In this document: in pieces, positions 30,659 to 35,548 of the stretch
Layout: each line of letters starts with the position of its first letter
How positions within the stretch are numbered: the first letter of the stretch is position 1
The notes under the pieces: generated by a model
Told to the model about the DNA's origin: nothing
Seen by the model: the letters and a program-made list of their open reading frames with translations, nothing else
Database searches by the model: none
DNA from: Ophioceras dolichostomum
Lineage: Eukaryota; Ascomycota; Sordariomycetes; Magnaporthales; Ophioceraceae
Assembly: GCA_003049485.1 (NCBI GenBank)
Contig: PYST01000375.1
Location: 1-35,548, forward strand
Reading direction: 5' to 3'
DNA: 35,548 nt
Position numbers and translations under genes: made by a program

Positions 30659-32533
30659 TCAGAGGTTGGAGATTTCCCATAGCGCCCTGAGGAGAGCCAA
30701 ACCACTGGATTGCGTCTCGACCGTTCGGCCCCTCCCCCGTGAGTTCGGGTCGGAGTTCCGAGAATTGGAGCCCCGAGAATTGGAATCGAAGCTCGCCACC
30801 AGTTTCGATTTCCCCCTCGTTTCCTGGTCCCGGTCCTGGTCCGCTGCACCCGCAACCTGCTTCTGGCCCGTGTTCTCCAGTTCGAGCTTGCTTTGGTGTC
30901 CGTTGGCGGTTCCGGGGTAGCGCCAGATATCGTCCTCCGGAACGCCGAAAGACCGGTAGTCGACGGTTGCATCTTCCTCCCGAGGGTTCGGTTCGGGCCA
31001 GCGCATATCCTCAACCCTGAAGTCCCTCAGTATTCCGACGGTCCACCACATGCCAAACTTGCCATCGCTGTCTCGAGTGGCCAAAGCGGCCCTGACGTTG
31101 TGGGCGACCCAGCGCGTGTACGTGACGCAGGCCTCGCTATGCTGCTGCCGGGAGGCCGACGACGCGCTACTATCTGCATCTAGAGGCGCGCAGAAGCTGG
31201 TGAAGTGGTGGAAGAAGTTGCCCTTGAAGGTCTGACTGTCCTGAGAGCATACGCCGGTCACGTCGCAGTTGTCCTCGAGCACGCCGGCACGCCCCAGGCC
31301 GTACCATGGCGGCAGCTGCTTCGGGCGCAGGCGGTCGATGTCGTCGGACGGCCTGTCGTTGCGTAGATTGTAGCCCGTGGCGAGGATCACGTAGCGGATC
31401 AGCTCGTGGCCCTCGCGCAGGTACGCTTCGTCTCCAGTCGCCTTCCAGAGCCCGCGCAGCCCCGACAAGATCACCCCCTGGTTGTACGTGTAGACCATCT
31501 TATTGCGCACATCGCACTCCGTATTGGTGTTGTTTGGTTTGTTGGAACCCGAGATGTGGAAGCCATCCACGTACAGGCCTCTGGGTAGCTGGTTCTCGTT
31601 GTTGCGCATCCCGGAGTCCCGGAGCCAGGCGTGGCCTGTGATGGCCGCCTCGAGGTACTTAACGTCGTGGCGCCCGTGGCCATCGCCAACACCCTGTTGC
31701 GCGCGGCCGCTCGATCCCACACGTCGATCGTCGACATCAAACGGCGACGAATTTTCGTCACCGGGAAAGTAAAGGTACATGGAGACGGAAGCGGCCACGA
31801 AGAGCTCGTTGGTGATGGCGTTCTTGTACACCTGCAGCCGGGGGTTCCAGTTCATGCCGCCGCCGCAGTACTTCGTATCCCAACCCTGCGAGGCCAGCTC
31901 CCAGAAGACGCGCGCGCGGTGGGCGAAGGCGGGCGTCCAGATGTTGCCAAAGTAAGCCTTCCGCAAGGACGAATCCATGAGCTGCGTCTGACCCGGCAGC
32001 GGCTCGAACTTGGACCCAGAAGAATAGTATAACCCCGAGTGCACTTTGATGAAGTTCACCGCCTCCAACCAGCCGAGCACTACCCAGAGCATGTCGTCGA
32101 AGGCCTGGTTGCGGAGGGACACATGGTTCTGTCCAAAGTAGGAGCCCAGAAGCTGCGAGAAGTAGAGCGTGACGACGTTCTCCCTCGTTTTGTCGTCTCC
32201 GGATTCCGATGTGCGTATCATGGGCAGGCTTTGGGACAGCGAAGCCAGCGCACCGGCGACATGCGTTCCGACGACTGCCGCTGTCCAGTCGATCGCCGTG
32301 GGCCACGTACCCTGCCACGCTTCGAAGTAGTGGTCCTGCATTACCCTGAGCGCGTCTAGGACATCCTCAAGAATCCGAGGGTCGGCCTGCCGCACGCTGC
32401 GGGTTGACCCTAGCCCTGGGCCTGGACTCGACTCGGCCGGTGAACCAGGTGGTCTGGACTGTGAACCCTCAGAGTTGCCAGTGGCACTAGCCGCCAGGGC
32501 CAGCAATAGTCCCAAGAGACGTGAGAACAGCAT
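30659..32533 (-). CDS. Secreted glycoside hydrolase family 76 protein (endo-1,6-alpha-mannanase-like)
   Basis: GH76 enzymes cleave alpha-1,6-mannan. In fungi, Dfg5/Dcw1 members act at the cell wall on GPI anchors and others are secreted. The single exon encodes 624 aa. A signal peptide (MLFSRLLGLLLALAASATG) precedes a Pro/Ser-rich linker. The catalytic (alpha/alpha)6 domain has the paired aspartates in AFDDMLWVVLGWLEA (Asp146-Asp147), GGGMNWN, KNAITNELF, YTYNQGVILSGL and FKGNFFHHF. These match GH76 aspartate-pair chemistry. The C-terminus is unusual, with short Ser-Asn-Arg repeats and no strong GPI-anchor signal, so I expect a secreted or wall-associated soluble enzyme. The start is the ATG at 32533; an upstream TTG is not used. 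Which GH76 subgroup it belongs to is not clear. Confidence 0.9.
   Translation of the reverse strand: MLFSRLLGLLLALAASATGNSEGSQSRPPGSPAESSPGPGLGSTRSVRQADPRILEDVLDALRVMQDHYFEAWQGTWPTAIDWTAAVVGTHVAGALASLSQSLPMIRTSESGDDKTRENVVTLYFSQLLGSYFGQNHVSLRNQAFDDMLWVVLGWLEAVNFIKVHSGLYYSSGSKFEPLPGQTQLMDSSLRKAYFGNIWTPAFAHRARVFWELASQGWDTKYCGGGMNWNPRLQVYKNAITNELFVAASVSMYLYFPGDENSSPFDVDDRRVGSSGRAQQGVGDGHGRHDVKYLEAAITGHAWLRDSGMRNNENQLPRGLYVDGFHISGSNKPNNTNTECDVRNKMVYTYNQGVILSGLRGLWKATGDEAYLREGHELIRYVILATGYNLRNDRPSDDIDRLRPKQLPPWYGLGRAGVLEDNCDVTGVCSQDSQTFKGNFFHHFTSFCAPLDADSSASSASRQQHSEACVTYTRWVAHNVRAALATRDSDGKFGMWWTVGILRDFRVEDMRWPEPNPREEDATVDYRSFGVPEDDIWRYPGTANGHQSKLELENTGQKQVAGAADQDRDQETRGKSKLVASFDSNSRGSNSRNSDPNSRGRGRTVETQSSGLALLRALWEISNL
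30757..30785 (-). repeat. Short direct repeat in the GH76 C-terminal tail
   Basis: On the coding strand TCCAATTCTCGG occurs twice with a three-base separation, giving SNSRGSNSR in the protein. It extends into a looser Asn-Ser-Arg-rich stretch. It may be a small duplication in a disordered tail. Confidence 0.7.
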
Positions 32534-33740
32534 TGTCAACAGAGTTGCTGAATCCCGGGTAGTGTCCCAAGGTAGGTACTTAGGTACGATAGGTAGAGAA
32601 AGGTTGTCAGCACCAGTAGTTAATCAATCATCGGTCCAGGCCAACACCTGGAAGCCAACATATCCGTTCGAACGCTGAGGCGCTTAAATGCTCAAACGCC
32701 CCGGGCGAGAGAATATCCTCGTCTTTAAAAAGCAAGAATCGTTGCGACTTTCAATAACATGAAGATTTGATGGTGGGAGGATTAAACTCACGGCTCGTTC
32801 GTATAGTTCGTTCGTATAGTTCGTTTGCATAGGAAGGGTCCGCCACACCTACGCCCTCTTCAAACAAAAGAGTTGTATCTGTAGGATGAACAGGTGCGTC
32901 AAGGCCTGAATGCCACTGCCAGATTTCTGGCCTAAAGTTCAAGCCACTTACCACATTATATGGCCCAGTAGATGGGCTGGCAACTGATTATCTTTCCATG
33001 GAAGTAGGTTAGCTCTAAGCTTTGTTGGCGTTCTTGGTGAGGTCAGCGTCGCAAGTCCAGCGCGATGATCCTGGGGCTGATACGCGGGGAAGGAGGGGAG
33101 AACTGGGTCAGGGAAGGGAGGTGGAGAAATGCGGCGCGAATAATCTCGGCCGCCCCTCGACTGAAGCTGGCAAGAGGCTCCTATCGAAGGAGGACCGGAC
33201 AAACGCTAGGTATGAGGCTATGAGCATCTTGAGTTTACGCAGAAATTACTCATTGTTCTTTCTGCTTGGCTATACGTGGATGAAGAGGTGCAAGGCCTAA
33301 ATATTCCAAAAGAAAAGCCCAAAACAAGAGAGAGAGAAAGGCGAGGCTGAAATAAAAGAATATTCTACATATGATCCCGTCAGTGATCTGTGATCTGCGA
33401 ACTGACAGGCAGACCAGGTATCTCCTCCCCCTTTGCCGTAACTCCTATTCCCAGGGCGGCAACGCCAGCTAGAACAATAAAAGTATTGCAACAGCTCATG
33501 CCAGCCGGGGGAAAAAAACAATTCAAGACCGGCGCTGGCTGATGGAGGTTCCACAACTTTGTATCCTCAGATGCTGTTGATATCCAAGATCGAGCAAGGT
33601 TCCGCCAGCAATATGGAAAGTATGCGCGAAAGGGGTGTGGATGATCGGTAGAGCGTCGCTCATAGGTCCTATCGCTCGAGTTTCTCGCACACGCCGCAAG
33701 CCTATACTTTCTCTTCCTCCCTCCTCTTGCACAATCTCCC
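32534..33740. other. Intergenic between GH76 and ERD2-like genes
   Basis: This 1.2-kb stretch includes the promoter of the GH76 gene and the 3' flank of the ERD2-like gene. A GGTAGGTACTTAGGTACGATAGGTAG cluster lies about 40 bp upstream of the GH76 start (32571-32596). A 13-bp tandem repeat lies at 32794-32831. No gene is seen. Confidence 0.5.
32794..32831. repeat. Three imperfect 13-bp tandem repeats
   Basis: The unit GTTCGTTCGTATA occurs about three times in tandem, the first copy one base short and the third with two changes. It lies about 260 bp upstream of the GH76 start codon, in what is probably its promoter. No function is inferred. Confidence 0.85.
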
Positions 33741-35130
33741 TCAGTCGTCCCACTCATCGCCGCCCCTGACGCCGCTGGGCTCGCCATGGCTATGCGACTG
33801 CGATGAAGTCGGCAGGGGAGCATCATCTTCATCCTCATCCAGGGCCCTCGCGAGCTCGTCGGGATCCTTCATCTTCGCATCCGGGTCCACCGTTCCGTCT
33901 ATATTGTGCTCGCCGTCCGACCGGCCTTGGTTACGGGCCCGTTCGTGCTCCAAAACACCATCGTCGGCGCTGATAGAGATGCCCCTGGCACCCCACTTCG
34001 CCCGAGAGGCCCGCGACCCGCGCTGCCCGTTTCCGTCACCACCACCGCCCAATGCAGGACTGCTCTCCTCGTCATCATTCGGATCAACGTGCATGCCGAA
34101 GATGCGCTTCAGCAGCCAACTCTGACGCACATCGTCCCCATCGACAATCCCCCCGTTGCGAAGCTTGACGCGCTGGCGCGTGTAGTACACCCAGGCGAAA
34201 TCGGCGTAGAGAGCCACCTGGATGAATCCGAAGATGAACGACACGGCGTTCGGAGGCCGGCCCGCCGGGTCAATGCCACGCAGAATCCAGTTGACGAGGT
34301 ACAGAGCGCGGTAGGTCCCGAGCGCCAGGAGGTAGTACGAGTCGATCACGGTGGGCACCGTCGTCTGCCGTAGGAGCAGCAACTGAGGCAGAACGCAGAC
34401 AGATTCCAGGATTTCTGAGAAATCCCACATCCACTAGCAGACAGGCAAGCATCAGCAGCGCCTTGTTAGCACGCCATGTACAAGACGCATCCGATGATAG
34501 GGAGAACGGAAAGAATATGGACAAAGAGATCGGGATGCACGTACTGTCCCAAAGCTCCAGCTTTTCTTCTTCTCCAGTATAAGCATGGCGAAAGGCGAGA
34601 GGAGCAAGGAGCCGCCAAGCACAACTCCTCCTAGCTTCCATGACACCTCCCGTTCCCGCGTTCGGGCGTACACCCACTGCATGATACCGAGGATATAGAA
34701 CGACGACGTGATGTAGAAGATCTTGAAGAAGAGGTTCCATGGGAACTGCTCCTGGAATATGTCGAGATATCTTGTGCAGAACACGATCGCGTATAGGGCT
34801 TGGGTGATGAATGAGATGCCTTTTGCATAGGTCTGGTCAGCTTTTGGTGGCCTCGCGGGGAATCGGGAGGGTGGATGTGGCAGAGTCTGGTCGGTCACCT
34901 TCAGAGCTCCTATTTCGGTGGATGGCAAACATAAGAATGCATTTCGAGAGGAGGTGGGAGCAGTCTCCCAGAATCCTGAAGATCTATTCGAGGGCCAGAT
35001 TAGGTTAGCAGGTCTGAGGGAGGTATAATGCGAGGAAGGCGTCTTCTAGCGTCACCCGCGACGGCGTCCGGCGGCTGTCGCGACGAGAGTTCCGGTGCTA
35101 TCGTGAACTTACGTTCCATTTAGTGGGCAT
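33741..35130 (-). CDS. ERD2-like (K/HDEL receptor family) membrane protein with long C-terminal tail
   Basis: ERD2 proteins retrieve HDEL/KDEL-tagged proteins from the Golgi to the ER. I infer four exons: 35130-35113 (18 nt), 34983-34899, 34819-34545 and 34433-33741, giving 356 aa. Introns of 129, 79 and 111 bp have donors GTAAGT, GTGACC and GTACGT, and acceptors AATAG, AAAAG and GCTAG. The spliced start MPTKWNIFRILGDCSHLL matches the ERD2 N-terminus. Further markers are TRYLDIF, ILESVCVLPQL, YYLLALGTYRALYLVNWI and ALYADFAWVYY. These hold counterparts of receptor residues R5, R47, E127, R169 and D193 in human KDELR. Seven membrane segments fit. The usual length is about 212 aa; here residues 218-356 form an acidic, Ser/Gly-rich tail ending EWDD. 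It resembles the ERD2-like branch with tails rather than the canonical receptor. HDEL binding is not proven. Confidence 0.85.
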
Positions 35131-35548
35131 TCTGTGGTTGTTGGAACGAATGTCTATGCCGCGCTGTCTCTCTATGTTCTCGCGAATGCTAAACTCACAG
35201 GCAAAATTGAGACAGCGTTTCTGCAAGGAGGAACCAATCTGGCCTGTCGTATGAACAGCGCGTTGGGCACGAATGAGAAGTAAAAAGGCGTGCACAGTCG
35301 ACGATATAAGCTTGGACTACTCCGGCGCGCAACGACGGGAACGTTCAGCGATCGATCACAAGTATTAGAATGCTGCCTGCTCTGGTCTGGTGGGTGTACG
35401 TGTCAAGCTCAACCAAGCCTCTGTCTGGTTGGTTCAGCGCCCAGCATGATGGTGATGCATTAACGTAATCTACCACCTATCCGGTCAGGACACCAATCCG
35501 GTCACTTTTCCGGCCCACCCCCCACCACCTCGACTTCATAGGCACCTC
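35131..35548. other. Right-edge flank, probable ERD2-like promoter
   Basis: No gene is seen in these 418 bp. Being immediately upstream of the ERD2-like start on the minus strand, it likely contains its promoter and 5' leader. Confidence 0.5.

Noticed and set aside
34899..34928. Second-exon start of the ERD2-like gene at a TTG near 34928
   Set aside because: It is not ATG and would lose the conserved IFRILGD segment, which is restored by splicing an upstream micro-exon.

Overview
The window is nuclear DNA of a filamentous ascomycete (Pezizomycotina, most likely a Sordariomycete). The reasons are single-copy eukaryotic housekeeping genes, short introns (65-148 bp) with GTRAGT-type donors and CTAAC/CTGAC-type branch points, a Kex2-type kexin, a GH76 enzyme, a zinc-cluster regulator relic, and wide intergenic spaces carrying a recurrent TACCTAGGTA-like motif. 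No bacterial, viral or intact transposon gene was seen. The exact species cannot be told from the sequence.

Layout: 1-2.1 kb holds gene relics on the minus strand, a split Zn(II)2Cys6 zinc-cluster fragment followed by the middle of an epoxide hydrolase. The mRNA cap guanine-N7 methyltransferase ABD1 (minus, 2142-3710) and the 26S proteasome lid subunit RPN7 (plus, 4321-6114, three exons) stand head to head. Alanine aminotransferase (minus, 6855-8394, two exons) is followed by 3.2 kb with no recognisable gene. A large two-exon coiled-coil protein (minus, 11604-15373, 1233 aa) and a small VOC/glyoxalase-fold protein (minus, 16277-16693) come next, then 2.8 kb without a recognisable gene.

The second half holds kexin (plus, 19508-22249, two exons, intron with a 43-bp tandem repeat), sorting nexin Snx4/Atg24 (minus, 23330-25056), the mitochondrial LETM1/Mdm38 protein (minus, 26013-27856), a mitochondrial-type adenylate kinase Adk2 (plus, 29282-30222), a secreted GH76 endo-1,6-alpha-mannanase-like enzyme (minus, 30659-32533), and a four-exon ERD2-like receptor with a 139-residue tail (minus, 33741-35130).

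The genes are not an operon or an obvious cluster. They are independent units for mRNA capping, proteolysis, amino-acid metabolism, secretory processing (kexin, ERD2-like, GH76), endosome sorting, and mitochondrial ion and nucleotide balance. I found no convincing new multi-gene system. The most interesting items are the unassigned coiled-coil protein with the architecture of a synaptonemal-complex filament protein, the tailed ERD2-like receptor with an 18-nt first coding exon, the duplicated linear motif in the ABD1 tail, and the mosaic of gene relics at the left edge.
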